From assembly GCF_000787395.1 (NCBI RefSeq), contig NZ_JRAA01000001.1, positions 806,001 to 870,000 of the forward strand: a stretch of 64,000 nucleotides of DNA, given 5' to 3'. The DNA is from Solemya velum gill symbiont (lineage in GTDB: Bacteria; Pseudomonadota; Gammaproteobacteria; Chromatiales; Chromatiaceae). How positions within the stretch are numbered: position 1 is the stretch's first letter; every line of letters starts with the position of its first letter. A model generated the notes under the pieces. The model was not told where the DNA came from. It searched no databases and worked only from the letters and a program-made list of their open reading frames with translations. Of the stretch, positions 21,681-29,758 are shown one piece after another. The translations under genes were made by a program, and so were the position numbers.

Positions 21681-22058
21681 TCAGCCCCCGGTGCCAACGA
21701 TTGAACGAAGGATCCAGCCCAGTATGCCGTCAACGGCCCACAGGAACAGCCCAACCAGCAATACGACAAACAGAACGATCAGTGTCGTCTGCAAGGTTTC
21801 CTGGCGACTCGGCCATACAACCTTGCGTACCTCGGTACGCGCCGAAGTGGCAAAGCTCCAAAGCGACTTGCCTTGTGCCGATGTCAATGCAACAGCCGTA
21901 GCAACGCCCGTAATTACCAGCAAGGCAATCACGCGCAACAGGGTTGATTGCGCCTCGAACATATAAAATGCTGCGATTTCGCCAATCAGAATTGCAATAG
22001 CCGCCATCAACTTGATGGTATCCATTGCTGTAGTTTGTTGTTTTGCCTTTACGTTCAT
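21681..22058 (-). CDS. secE: preprotein translocase subunit SecE
   Basis: Membrane subunit of the SecYEG protein export channel. The 125-residue product has three predicted membrane segments, as in the long gammaproteobacterial form: two N-terminal ones ([18 protein letters not shown] and [19 protein letters not shown]), and the conserved C-terminal one after the amphipathic signature [19 protein letters not shown]. It lies between tRNA-Trp and nusG, the canonical position, and is separated from nusG by a single base. Confidence 0.96.
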   Translation of the reverse strand: MNVKAKQQTTAMDTIKLMAAIAILIGEIAAFYMFEAQSTLLRVIALLVITGVATAVALTSAQGKSLWSFATSARTEVRKVVWPSRQETLQTTLIVLFVVLLVGLFLWAVDGILGWILRSIVGTGG

Positions 22059-22074
22059 CCTGCCAACTTAAAAG

Positions 22075-22150
22075 TGGCAGGCCAGGAGGGACTCGAACCC
22101 CCAACCTGCGGTTTTGGAGACCGCTGCTCTACCAATTGAGCCACTGGCCT
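22075..22150 (-). tRNA. trpT: tRNA-Trp (CCA anticodon)
   Basis: A 76-nt cloverleaf on the minus strand starting AGGCCAG and ending CTGGCCTGCCA, with an encoded CCA end. The anticodon loop CTCCAAA reads CCA, and the T-arm contains GGTTCGAGTCC. It lies between tuf and secE, as in many gammaproteobacteria. Confidence 0.97.
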
Positions 22151-22239
22151 GTAATTACCCTGATCCCAGGGAATACAAACAATTTCTCTTCCATGAAGCA
22201 CCGCTTCTGGCGATGCATATTTCCTATCTTGCGAAACGA

Positions 22240-22273
22240 CGAAAGAGGTGGCGCAATGCGCCCGCCTCTTTCG
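22240..22273 (-). terminator. strong hairpin between tuf and tRNA-Trp
   Basis: A near-perfect stem (about 15 bp, CGAAAGAGGTGGCGC with its complement) lies 20 nt downstream of the tuf stop. The run after it on the minus strand is only TCGTTT, so it may be a weak terminator, a messenger-stabilising structure or a processing site ahead of tRNA-Trp. Confidence 0.55.
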
Positions 22274-22292
22274 CGTCACGATAGAGTATCGA

Positions 22293-23483
22293 TTACTCGA
22301 CAATCTTTGCTACAACACCGGCGCCAACAGTACGGCCACCTTCGCGAATCGCGAAACGCAGGCCTTCTTCCATTGCGATCGGTGCAATCAGCTTCACGGT
22401 CATCTTGACGTTATCGCCAGGCATAACCATCTCTACGCCTTCCGGCAGGTCACATGCGCCAGTTACGTCCGTGGTACGGAAGTAGAACTGGGGACGGTAA
22501 CCGTTGAAGAATGGCGTGTGACGGCCACCTTCGTCCTTACTCAGGACATAAACTTCTGCTTCGAAGTATGTGTGAGGCGTGATTGAGCCCGGCTTCGCCA
22601 GAACCTGACCACGCTCAACATCTTCACGCTTGGTACCACGCAGCAGGACACCAACGTTATCGCCAGCTTCACCCTGATCGAGCAGCTTGCGGAACATCTC
22701 AACACCTGTACATGTAGTCACCTCGGTGTCCTTGATACCAACGATTTCGATCTCTTCACCAACTTTAACCACACCACGCTCTACACGGCCGGTTACGACG
22801 GTTCCACGACCGGAGATTGAGAAGACGTCCTCAATCGGCATCAGGAATGGCTGGTCAATCGCACGCTCTGGCTCAGGAATGTATGAGTCCAGTGCTTCTA
22901 CCAGCTTGATCACTGATGGTGCGCCAATGTCTGACGTGTCGCCTTCCAGCGCCTTCAGTGCAGAACCAATGATGATTGGAGTATCGTCACCCGGGAATTC
23001 GTAGTCGCTCAGCAGCTCACGGATTTCCATCTCAACCAGCTCAAGCAGCTCTTCGTCATCAACCATGTCGGCCTTGTTCATGTAAACAAGGATGTATGGA
23101 ACGCCAACCTGGCGTGACAGAAGGATGTGCTCACGTGTCTGCGGCATGGGGCCGTCAGCAGCGGAACAGACCAGGATCGCGCCGTCCATCTGCGCCGCAC
23201 CGGTAATCATGTTCTTGACGTAGTCCGCGTGTCCGGGGCAGTCAACGTGTGCGTAGTGACGCGTTGGTGACTCGTACTCCACGTGCGAGGTCGCAATGGT
23301 GATACCGCGCTCACGCTCTTCCGGTGCATTATCGATCTGGTCGAAAGCTTTCAGCTCTCCACCCCAGGTCTCTGCACACACTCGAGTCAGTGCCGCTGTC
23401 AGTGTTGTTTTACCGTGGTCAACGTGGCCAATTGTACCAACGTTCACGTGCGGTTTCGTACGTTCGAATTTTTCCTTAGACAT
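22293..23483 (-). CDS. tuf: elongation factor Tu
   Basis: GTPase that carries aminoacyl-tRNA to the ribosome. The 396-residue product has the usual length. The G-domain motifs are all present: P-loop [29 protein letters not shown], and [12 protein letters not shown] for guanine specificity. Domains 2 and 3 show [15 protein letters not shown] and a C-terminal [14 protein letters not shown]. It follows tRNA-Tyr, Gly and Thr on the same strand and so corresponds to the tufB locus. A second tuf copy, usual in this class, is not in the window. Confidence 0.99.
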   Translation of the reverse strand: MSKEKFERTKPHVNVGTIGHVDHGKTTLTAALTRVCAETWGGELKAFDQIDNAPEERERGITIATSHVEYESPTRHYAHVDCPGHADYVKNMITGAAQMDGAILVCSAADGPMPQTREHILLSRQVGVPYILVYMNKADMVDDEELLELVEMEIRELLSDYEFPGDDTPIIIGSALKALEGDTSDIGAPSVIKLVEALDSYIPEPERAIDQPFLMPIEDVFSISGRGTVVTGRVERGVVKVGEEIEIVGIKDTEVTTCTGVEMFRKLLDQGEAGDNVGVLLRGTKREDVERGQVLAKPGSITPHTYFEAEVYVLSKDEGGRHTPFFNGYRPQFYFRTTDVTGACDLPEGVEMVMPGDNVKMTVKLIAPIAMEEGLRFAIREGGRTVGAGVVAKIVE

Positions 23484-23554
23484 GAAATCGCCCCAATAAC
23501 ATTAATATAGATAAGTCAAATTCGCGCGCTTACCGCACGCCACTACAAATAAAA

Positions 23555-23630
23555 TGGAGCCCAGAAGCGGATTTGAACCGCCGACCTCACCCTTACCAAG
23601 GGTGTGCTCTACCAACTGAGCTATCTGGGC
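23555..23630 (-). tRNA. thrT: tRNA-Thr (GGT anticodon)
   Basis: A 76-nt minus-strand cloverleaf starting GCCCAGATAGCTCAG and ending in an encoded CCA. The anticodon loop CTTGGTAA reads GGT, and the T-arm is GGTTCAAATCC. It is the last tRNA before tuf. Confidence 0.97.
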
Positions 23631-23655
23631 CTGGCTTTTACAGCGCCAAGCTGAT

Positions 23656-23729
23656 TGGAGCGGGTGATGGGAATCGAACCCACATAGTCAGCTTGGAAGG
23701 CTGAAGTTCTACCATTGAACTACACCCGC
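23656..23729 (-). tRNA. glyT: tRNA-Gly (TCC anticodon)
   Basis: A 74-nt minus-strand cloverleaf starting GCGGGTGTAGTTCAATGG and ending CCCGCTCCA, with CCA encoded. The anticodon loop CTTCCAA reads TCC. Confidence 0.97.
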
Positions 23730-23754
23730 TAAATTTTTTACCACTGCGCTTCAG

Positions 23755-23797
23755 TTCATCCTGAAGCCTTGCCCAGCTCGGCCATCCACGGCCTCGC
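23755..23797. repeat. dispersed repeat in the tRNA-Tyr/tRNA-Gly spacer
   Basis: This 43-bp block matches 32302-32345 over nearly its full length, with an identical core of 27 bp containing GCTCGGCCATCCACGGCC. The core includes a short imperfect palindrome (GGCCATCCACGGCC). The other copy lies beside tRNA-Gln. No coding frame explains it. The rest of the 152-bp spacer (23730-23881) shows nothing I recognise. Confidence 0.8.
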
Positions 23798-23881
23798 ATT
23801 GCTATTCGCGCAAAAACAGCAGACGCAAGCGACTACTGTACTACCAGAGCCAACAAATCGGTCGGCTACTGCCTTTTAATA

Positions 23882-23966
23882 TGGTGGAGGGGGGAGGATT
23901 TGAACCTCCGAAGGCTGAGCCGTCAGATTTACAGTCTGATCCCTTTGACCACTCGGGAACCCCTCC
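23882..23966 (-). tRNA. tyrU: tRNA-Tyr (GTA anticodon)
   Basis: An 85-nt class II tRNA with a long variable arm, on the minus strand, starting GGAGGGGTTCCCGAGTGG and ending in an encoded CCA. The anticodon loop CTGTAAA reads GTA. It is the first gene of the tRNA-tuf transcription unit. Confidence 0.97.
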
Positions 23967-23981
23967 AAAAAAGAGGTGCGC

Positions 23982-24010
23982 ATTTTGCTACAAGCAGCAT
24001 GCCGTGTCAA
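23982..24010 (-). promoter_or_regulatory. promoter of the tRNA-Tyr-Gly-Thr-tuf unit
   Basis: On the minus strand a perfect -35 (TTGACA, 24005-24010) is followed after 17 nt by a -10-like CAAAAT (23982-23987) and then a GC-rich discriminator, GCGCACC. The spacing places the transcription start just before tRNA-Tyr at 23966. A GC-rich discriminator is typical of stable-RNA promoters under stringent control. Confidence 0.7.
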
Positions 24011-24086
24011 CAACAATGTTCGACCGAACTCCGCAAAAGACGACATAAGCTTATACTGATATAAATTTGCAAGATGCCGATAAAGA

Positions 24087-24116
24087 TTGACATATTACAA
24101 TTAATGCAACAATATT
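24087..24116 (+). promoter_or_regulatory. putative sigma70 promoter of the FadL-like gene
   Basis: A perfect -35, TTGACA (24087-24092), and AATATT (24111-24116) are separated by 18 nt in an AT-rich stretch upstream of the gene at 24225. The rest of 23967-24224 is AT-rich non-coding DNA with no other recognised element apart from the opposing tRNA promoter. Confidence 0.45.
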
Positions 24117-24224
24117 CCGGTAATTCGATCGATCAATAATAATAACCGGCGAATTAACTAGTTAATAAAACAATATATTCAGGAATCTATTCCCTGAGCA
24201 TTCATACTCAAGTTTTGGAGGAGC

Positions 24225-25592
24225 ATGAAAAAATCTTTAACGGCGCTGGCGATCAGCGCTGCACTCGTCGCACCGGCTTTTGCGACCAACGGTATGGCAC
24301 CAGTTGGTCTAGGCCAGGCAGCAAAAGGTATGGGCGGCGCAAGTATTGCATACCCACAAGACACACTGCAGGGTGGTAACAACCCGGCCGGTATGGTCCA
24401 TCTTGGCAACCGGATGGATGTCGGTATTGAGATCTTTATGCCAGATCGTGGATTTAACGTAGGGGAATATGGATCTGAAGGCGGAGGCGAGGCTGCAGAA
24501 GCCGCTGGCATGTTAAATGAGATAGAAGCTTATTCATTTGACGGCACTGGTAGCGGCGTAATGGAATCATGGTTCCCGATTCCTGAATTCGGCTACAACC
24601 GCATGATAAACGACAATCTCTCTGTTGGTGTTTCTGTCTTCGGCAACGGCGGCATGAACACTACATATGGAAATAATCATCCATTTTCACACCTTCTTAC
24701 GGCCGTCCCAGCTGAGGAGGGAGGACCTTGCGAAGGAAATCTATTTGCGTGTCCTGATGTCGGAATCGACCTGATGCAACTCTTCGTTGCACCAACAATT
24801 TCATACAAGGCCAATGATAAGCTTTCAATCGGTGCTAGCCTCAACCTGATCGCTGCTCGTTTCTCTGCTGAAGGCCTGTATATGTTTGGTGGTCAGTCAT
24901 CAGACATGTCAGCTCTCACAAATAACGGTAACTCTTATGCCTATGGTGCCAGCCTGCGTGTTGGTATGCAGGCTCAACTGAGCGACGCAATCACAGTTGG
25001 TGCCACTTACCAGACAAAGGCCAACATGAGCGAGTTCGATGAATATGCTGGTCTTTTCCCGGACCAGGGAACGATGGACATTCCTGCCAACTGGGGTGTC
25101 GGTATTGCTATCAAGGCAACCGACAAGCTGGATATCGCCATGGATGTTATGCAGATTATGTATGGTGAAACCAATGCCATGGGCAACAGCCCGAACTCTC
25201 TCATGACTGGAGCACAACTTGGCAACTCAAATGGTCCGGGATTCGGTTGGGAAAATCAAACCGTATATAAACTTGGAATGGCATACCAGTATAGCGATGA
25301 CCTGACCCTTCGTGCAGGCCTCAACTACGGTGAAACTCCGGTTAATACCGAAGGCCTTGGGTTTGCATTTAACACTCTTGCACCTGGCGTCACCGAGAAG
25401 CACGTTACCCTCGGCTTCACCAAAGGCCTGGGTGATGGCGCGTCAATCACTGGATCCTATATCCGCACAATGAGTAAGTCTCAGGATGGCTTGTTTATGC
25501 TTGGATTCCCGGATCATACTGCACTAGCAAGTGATGGTGAAATCGAAATGGACCAGCATGCCTTCGGTATCAGCTACAACAAAAAATTCTAA
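24225..25592 (+). CDS. FadL/OmpP1-family outer-membrane transport protein
   Basis: Outer-membrane beta-barrel of the FadL/OmpP1/TodX family, whose members pass long-chain fatty acids or hydrophobic aromatics across the outer membrane. The 455-residue product starts with a signal peptide (MKKSLTALAISAALVAPAFA). It continues with the family N-terminus TNGMAPVGLGQAAKGMGGA and a NNPAGM box, which form the hatch region. The C-terminal half is strand-like with alternating Gly and aromatic residues and ends in ISYNKKF, a terminal phenylalanine expected for barrel insertion. A TTGGAGGAG site precedes the ATG and a clear terminator follows. A secreted SCP2-like protein lies 76 nt downstream. The substrate is not determinable. 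Confidence 0.9.
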   Translation: MKKSLTALAISAALVAPAFATNGMAPVGLGQAAKGMGGASIAYPQDTLQGGNNPAGMVHLGNRMDVGIEIFMPDRGFNVGEYGSEGGGEAAEAAGMLNEIEAYSFDGTGSGVMESWFPIPEFGYNRMINDNLSVGVSVFGNGGMNTTYGNNHPFSHLLTAVPAEEGGPCEGNLFACPDVGIDLMQLFVAPTISYKANDKLSIGASLNLIAARFSAEGLYMFGGQSSDMSALTNNGNSYAYGASLRVGMQAQLSDAITVGATYQTKANMSEFDEYAGLFPDQGTMDIPANWGVGIAIKATDKLDIAMDVMQIMYGETNAMGNSPNSLMTGAQLGNSNGPGFGWENQTVYKLGMAYQYSDDLTLRAGLNYGETPVNTEGLGFAFNTLAPGVTEKHVTLGFTKGLGDGASITGSYIRTMSKSQDGLFMLGFPDHTALASDGEIEMDQHAFGISYNKKF

Positions 25593-25612
25593 AAACAACA
25601 ATAACGATTATT

Positions 25613-25636
25613 GGCCCGCCTAGCGCGGGCCTTTTT
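25613..25636 (+). terminator. rho-independent terminator after the FadL-like gene
   Basis: Stem GGCCCGC with GCGGGCC (7 bp, 5-nt loop) followed by TTTTT, 20 nt past the stop codon at 25592. Confidence 0.88.
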
Positions 25637-25668
25637 CCCTCTGTAATTTCTCTGTTGGAGGAGAACAC

Positions 25669-26208
25669 ATGAAAAAAACACTGATTGCTGCAGCACTGAT
25701 TGCGGCACCACTGACAGCAAACGCCGAATTCATGGACGCCGACTGGGCAGCCATGGCCTGTGATGCTTGGAATGCTAACTCCACCCTCACCAACGAACTC
25801 GGCGGTGACTGGGCTGGCAATAATGGCGGACGCGGCTATAAGCTGATCCTCTCCTATCGCGGCAAAGACAGCGGCGGAGCAGCTCCTTGTGGCCAGGCCT
25901 CAAGAGTCCAGATGACCATCGAGGACAAGGGTGGCAAGGCTGTCTGCACCTATGGCGGCGCTCCGGATGCCAAGGCGGCTGTTTTCGACAAAAGCATGGA
26001 CTACGAGATGCATGCCAGCGACAAGAACTGGGCCAAAATGGGCACTGGTGAAACTGGCGCGATGGGTGCCATGATGTGGGGCAAGCTCAAGTTTAATGGC
26101 CCCAAGATGGAGGCCATGAGCGTCATGGGCCCATTTAATGCCTACCTGCAACTGGTTGACGATGTTCGTGAAGATGCCGCTACCATTTCAGCTGGTAGCT
26201 GTAACTGA
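25669..26208 (+). CDS. secreted SCP2-like (sterol carrier) domain protein
   Basis: A 179-residue exported protein. It has a signal peptide (MKKTLIAAALIAAPLTANA) and a GGAGGAG site before the ATG. The mature part resembles the SCP2 lipid-binding fold: a strand-rich first half, then YEMHASDKNWAKMGTGE, a helix, and the characteristic MMWGKLKFNGPKMEAMSVMG with a C-terminal helix. SCP2-fold proteins bind lipids or other hydrophobic ligands in a tunnel. Four cysteines are present in the mature region, which could form disulfides in the periplasm. It sits directly downstream of the FadL-like pore but behind its own ribosome binding site and between two terminators. A periplasmic carrier for the FadL cargo is an inference. 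Confidence 0.75.
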   Translation: MKKTLIAAALIAAPLTANAEFMDADWAAMACDAWNANSTLTNELGGDWAGNNGGRGYKLILSYRGKDSGGAAPCGQASRVQMTIEDKGGKAVCTYGGAPDAKAAVFDKSMDYEMHASDKNWAKMGTGETGAMGAMMWGKLKFNGPKMEAMSVMGPFNAYLQLVDDVREDAATISAGSCN

Positions 26209-26237
26209 TTCAAGCGGTTAAATTCTAAAAACCATAA

Positions 26238-26263
26238 AGGGAGTGATTTTCACTCCCTTTTTT
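26238..26263 (+). terminator. rho-independent terminator after the SCP2-like gene
   Basis: Perfect 9-bp stem AGGGAGTGA with TCACTCCCT, 3-nt loop, followed by a T-run, 30 nt past the stop codon. Confidence 0.9.
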
Positions 26264-26282
26264 ATTGCATTGCGAAATATCA

Positions 26283-26311
26283 TTGACTTCCAGATAGAAC
26301 TTTACTATATT
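26283..26311 (+). promoter_or_regulatory. sigma70-type promoter for the small membrane protein
   Basis: TTGACT (26283-26288), a 17-nt spacer, then TATATT (26306-26311). It lies 64 nt before the ATG at 26375 and downstream of the terminator at 26238, so it also rules out an earlier in-frame start at 26243. Confidence 0.6.
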
Positions 26312-26374
26312 AGCAATAACTTATATTGTAATGACAAACCATCCCGGTTGTTTCCTGGGAGGGAAGTGGAAAAT

Positions 26375-26635
26375 ATGTTTTGCTCACACTACAGAAGCGA
26401 ATTTGCTCGCAATAACAGAACACCGATCGCTGTTACTTTCGGCTGGGCTCTGCTTGGCCTCGCCCTTATTCTCAGCTTCAATTTCTGGCTGACCAGCCTG
26501 ATAGGACTGGGACTGTTAACATTCAATGGCTACCACCTGGTGAAAAGCGCTGTTGCAGTCGCCTGCTGCATGCGCCAGCGCAAGCGCGAGAAAAAAAGGA
26601 CCGGAATCGATCCGGGCCAATGCGCCATCAACTAA
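26375..26635 (+). CDS. small two-helix membrane protein of unknown function
   Basis: Family not recognised. The 86-residue product begins MFCSHYRSEFARNNRTP. It then has two hydrophobic stretches (IAVTFGWALLGLALILSF and LTSLIGLGLLTFNGYHLV) separated by a short turn, and ends in a basic cytoplasmic-type tail (MRQRKREKKRTG). The layout suggests an inner-membrane hairpin with both ends in the cytoplasm. Five residues are cysteine or histidine near the ends, but no metal motif is clear. I chose the ATG at 26375 because a promoter lies between it and the earlier possible start, and a GGGAGGGAAG purine tract precedes it. Downstream lie two inverted repeats before the next gene. Confidence 0.65.
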   Translation: MFCSHYRSEFARNNRTPIAVTFGWALLGLALILSFNFWLTSLIGLGLLTFNGYHLVKSAVAVACCMRQRKREKKRTGIDPGQCAIN

Positions 26636-26676
26636 CATTCTAACCGGTACGGGCTTGACTCCCGTACCTACCAACC

Positions 26677-26710
26677 AATTGTCGGAGTCTTGTTCAAGTA
26701 TCCGACAATT
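26677..26710. promoter_or_regulatory. 10-bp inverted repeat upstream of the TPR/ATP-grasp gene
   Basis: AATTGTCGGA and TCCGACAATT form perfect 10-bp arms around a 14-nt loop. A -10-like TATACT follows at 26715-26720. A second hairpin, GGTACGGG with CCCGTACC (26646-26668), lies just upstream without a T-run. The arms could be an operator overlapping a promoter or part of a weak terminator. Confidence 0.4.
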
Positions 26711-26795
26711 AATCTATACTATCTGGGTAAGCCCTGCTGCCCATCATCATGTATCATTAAAGCAATCCGCCGGCAATAGAGCGGAGAACGGATAA

Positions 26796-28517
26796 ATGAT
26801 GATGAAAAAAACAGATACCGCCGCCAGTGTGGCTGCGAACCAACTCCAAACAGCAAAAGTACTACTCTCTTCAAAAAACTTTACCCGGGCAGAACAACTC
26901 CTGAAAGAGATTCTGCAAGTCGAGAGCAAAAACCCTGAAGCGCTCGACCTGCTTGCAAAGATTCTCTACCTGCGCGATGAAAAGAAGGCAGCAAGGAACC
27001 TGTGGAAGCAGTCGCTGAAACATGCAAAACAACCCGAGGTCTTATTTTCGAATTTGCATACATTCCTGCATGTGCTCCGCAAGGAGGGGAACCTCGAAGC
27101 TGCTGCCAAGCATGCCTCCATGAAGCTGCCTGAATGGCCTCAAAACCACACACCCAACAAGCAAGAGCGGGACAGAATAATTGATCTCGCAAATTTGCTG
27201 GCAAAATCAGGGCAGTATGAATCTGCACGGAACCTGCTGGAACAGATCGCCACCACTCTTCACGACGATGTCGAGGTCATGGCCTCGATAGGCATCATCC
27301 AGATGCTTGAAGAGCAGTACACAGAAGCACTCGAGACATTTACCACGGTTGACCGCGCTATCCAGCCAAGATCAGACCTGAGCCTGCTTGCGAGAATCTA
27401 CCAGGCAGCAGCCGGGGTGGGCAACCTAGAGCTCATGACTTCCATCGCAGAACGTGCCACTGATGAACACCCCACACATAATATTCCAAAGCAACCGGAA
27501 CACTCAAAAAGCATTCTCATTCTTTATGGACACCCCGACCTTTCAGGCACAACCCAGGCAGATGAACGGGGGTCTCAATTTAAAGGCAACTATCCGGGCC
27601 AGCTGAGAGAGCAACTGGCAGATGAATTTCACTTTTCATCCATCTTCACTGCAACAGAGACCAGCAGGAATGCTGTAAAAGAACTTCCCAGGCCCGACTT
27701 GATTATCAACAACCAGACAAATGCCGAAACCCTCGCCGGACAGCAAGACCTGCCTCTGCTTTGCGACTTTATAGACAGCTTTGGTGTACCTGTCGTCAAC
27801 CATCCGAACAAAGCCCTCTCAACAAGCAGGGAAGAGACGGTAAGGCTCATTAGAGACATTCCGGGCGTCATCGCCCCGGGAACAACACGCTTTTCAACGC
27901 TCAATAGATCTCGCGATGACATTGTCGAAGAGATCGAATCCCAGGTCAAATACCCGTTTATCATCCGGACTCTCTCCGCCCAAGAGGGAAAAGGCATGGT
28001 GGTGGTAAATGACAGGGAGTCACTGTACCAGTCGCTTGACGATAAGCCGGGTAACTTCTATACCACTGAATTTATCGAAAGCCGGCACGAATCGGGCCTG
28101 TTCCGAAAAGTCAGGGCAGCTATCGTCGGTGACGAGGTTCACATTGTTCGTGTTGACCACAGCCCCGACTGGAAAGTCCATGGACGAATGTCAAACGCCC
28201 CGCATAGAATCGAATTTTATCGCCAACACCCTGAACTCCTTGCAGCAGAAGAGCGTATTTGCGCCAATCCATCCGAAGAACTTGGCGAGTCGACCATGCA
28301 TATTCTGGAAGAAATCAGAAAGAGAATTCCCCTGGAAGTATTTGGTATCGATTTTGACGTCACCAGCGATGGGGAAATTCTCTTCTTTGAAGCCAACGCC
28401 ACCATGCTGCTGTTATCATCTGCTGATAAATCAATGCCTCACCCCGTGGAGGCGGAAGAGCGTCTTGCCTCCTCGTTCAGGCGCTATATCAACGAACAGA
28501 CAGAGAGTAATTCCTAA
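26796..28517 (+). CDS. TPR-repeat protein with C-terminal ATP-grasp domain
   Basis: A 573-residue cytoplasmic protein of unknown role. Residues about 15-225 are helical TPR-like repeats (for example KNFTRAEQLLKEILQVESKN and GQYESARNLLEQIATTL). Residues about 238-345 look like a pre-ATP-grasp Rossmann-like segment (SILILYGHPDLSG and RPDLIINN). Residues about 345-565 form an ATP-grasp fold: KYPFIIRTLSAQEGKGM for the nucleotide loop, TEFIES, and IDFDVTSDGEILFFEANAT with the metal-binding Glu532 and Asn534. ATP-grasp enzymes form amide, peptide or thioester bonds from a carboxylate and ATP, so a ligase activity is likely, with TPRs holding a protein partner or substrate. It converges on serC. No obvious precursor peptide or oxygenase lies next to it. 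Confidence 0.8.
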   Translation: MMMKKTDTAASVAANQLQTAKVLLSSKNFTRAEQLLKEILQVESKNPEALDLLAKILYLRDEKKAARNLWKQSLKHAKQPEVLFSNLHTFLHVLRKEGNLEAAAKHASMKLPEWPQNHTPNKQERDRIIDLANLLAKSGQYESARNLLEQIATTLHDDVEVMASIGIIQMLEEQYTEALETFTTVDRAIQPRSDLSLLARIYQAAAGVGNLELMTSIAERATDEHPTHNIPKQPEHSKSILILYGHPDLSGTTQADERGSQFKGNYPGQLREQLADEFHFSSIFTATETSRNAVKELPRPDLIINNQTNAETLAGQQDLPLLCDFIDSFGVPVVNHPNKALSTSREETVRLIRDIPGVIAPGTTRFSTLNRSRDDIVEEIESQVKYPFIIRTLSAQEGKGMVVVNDRESLYQSLDDKPGNFYTTEFIESRHESGLFRKVRAAIVGDEVHIVRVDHSPDWKVHGRMSNAPHRIEFYRQHPELLAAEERICANPSEELGESTMHILEEIRKRIPLEVFGIDFDVTSDGEILFFEANATMLLLSSADKSMPHPVEAEERLASSFRRYINEQTESNS

Positions 28518-28569
28518 CAAGCATGCACTGCCCCATCGATGGAAACACTCTCTTTTCAGGCTCCGAATA

Positions 28570-29643
28570 TCAGCCTCGACGGCGTTCAAATTCCGCGATG
28601 AATTCTGCCAGGCTTTTAACATCGTCCGGTTCCACGGCGTTGTAAATACTTGCCCTGAATCCACCTCGAGAACGATGACCATCCAGGCCGATCAATCCGG
28701 CTTCACGCGCTTCCCGTGAGAAGCTTTCAGACAATGCCTGGTCGGCCAGGTCAAAAACCACGTTCATCAGAGAACGCGAATCCGGCTCCACATCACAATT
28801 AAACAAGCCCGAATGATCCAGACAGCTATATAAAAGCTCCGCCTTGCGTTTATTACGCTCTTCCAGGGCAACCATGCCGCCCATCTCTTTCTCTATCCAG
28901 TCGAGCATGCATTCAACCACGTAAATCGCAAATACAGGTGGCGTATGGTAATTCGAGGAGGCTGCATTGTGGGCGCGATAATCGAAGAATGGAGGCAACC
29001 CATCCGGAATCCGCTCGAGTGTAGCCTGGGGCACAATGACAACTGTAACGCCTGCCGCACCAATCGTCTTCTGCGCATGTGCATAGATAAGCCCAAATTG
29101 GGAACTGTCAATTCGACGGCTCAGAATATCGGAACTCATATCTGCAACCAGGGGGGCATCCACTTCGGGAAAGTCATGCCACTGGGTGCCAACCACTGTG
29201 TTATTTGAACAGATGTGGAGATATTTCGAATCAGGGCGCGTGTCGAAGTCACTTGGAATTGCACCATGATCACGGGCAACAATACCTACGTCACGACCCA
29301 TTGCCTGCGCAGCATTGATGGCCTTGGTCGTCCAGTAACCTGTATCGACATAGTCGACAGCATCACCCTCTTCTGACAAGTTCATGGGCACCATGTGGAA
29401 CTGCATTGAACCACCGCCCTGCAGAAACAGTACAGCATCAGTATCTGCCAGTCCCATGAGGCGTCGGATTTTTTCTTTTGTCCGTTCCAGCAACTCAACC
29501 ACCGGAGGAGCCCGATGACTGATCTCCATGATCGACATACGTGTATTCCGATAGTCGTATAACTCGTTCTCGATTCGCTCCAGAACTGACAGGGGCAATT
29601 TCCCTGGTCCTGCATAGAAGTTATGAATCTCGCTGTTATTCAC
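28570..29643 (-). CDS. serC: phosphoserine aminotransferase
   Basis: PLP-dependent transaminase of serine and pyridoxal phosphate synthesis (3-phosphohydroxypyruvate to phosphoserine). Family features: the N-terminal NFYAGPGKLPLSVLERI, SIMEISHRAPPV, the glycine loop FLQGGGSMQFHMVPMNL, and the PLP lysine in YAHAQKTIGAAG. The C-terminus has SRGGFRASIYNAV. I chose GTG at 29643 (about 357 residues) because GGGAG lies 7 nt upstream; an in-frame ATG at 29670 would add nine residues but has no ribosome binding site. It is a single gene convergent with the ATP-grasp gene; pdxA/pdxB partners are not in the window. Confidence 0.94.
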   Translation of the reverse strand: MNNSEIHNFYAGPGKLPLSVLERIENELYDYRNTRMSIMEISHRAPPVVELLERTKEKIRRLMGLADTDAVLFLQGGGSMQFHMVPMNLSEEGDAVDYVDTGYWTTKAINAAQAMGRDVGIVARDHGAIPSDFDTRPDSKYLHICSNNTVVGTQWHDFPEVDAPLVADMSSDILSRRIDSSQFGLIYAHAQKTIGAAGVTVVIVPQATLERIPDGLPPFFDYRAHNAASSNYHTPPVFAIYVVECMLDWIEKEMGGMVALEERNKRKAELLYSCLDHSGLFNCDVEPDSRSLMNVVFDLADQALSESFSREAREAGLIGLDGHRSRGGFRASIYNAVEPDDVKSLAEFIAEFERRRG

Positions 29644-29758
29644 TGATACGCTCCCGGATACCGGACTCATCCCGGCAAGTGTTCTAATTCAAATTCTACC
29701 TTCGAATCCTGACCCGTGTCAGCTTGATGTCGAGGCTCGTGGTAAATGCTGGGGAGTT

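Noticed and set aside
21680-21769. N-terminal extension of NusG by 30 residues
   Set aside because: It runs into the secE coding region and gives a Cys/Trp-rich segment not found in NusG.
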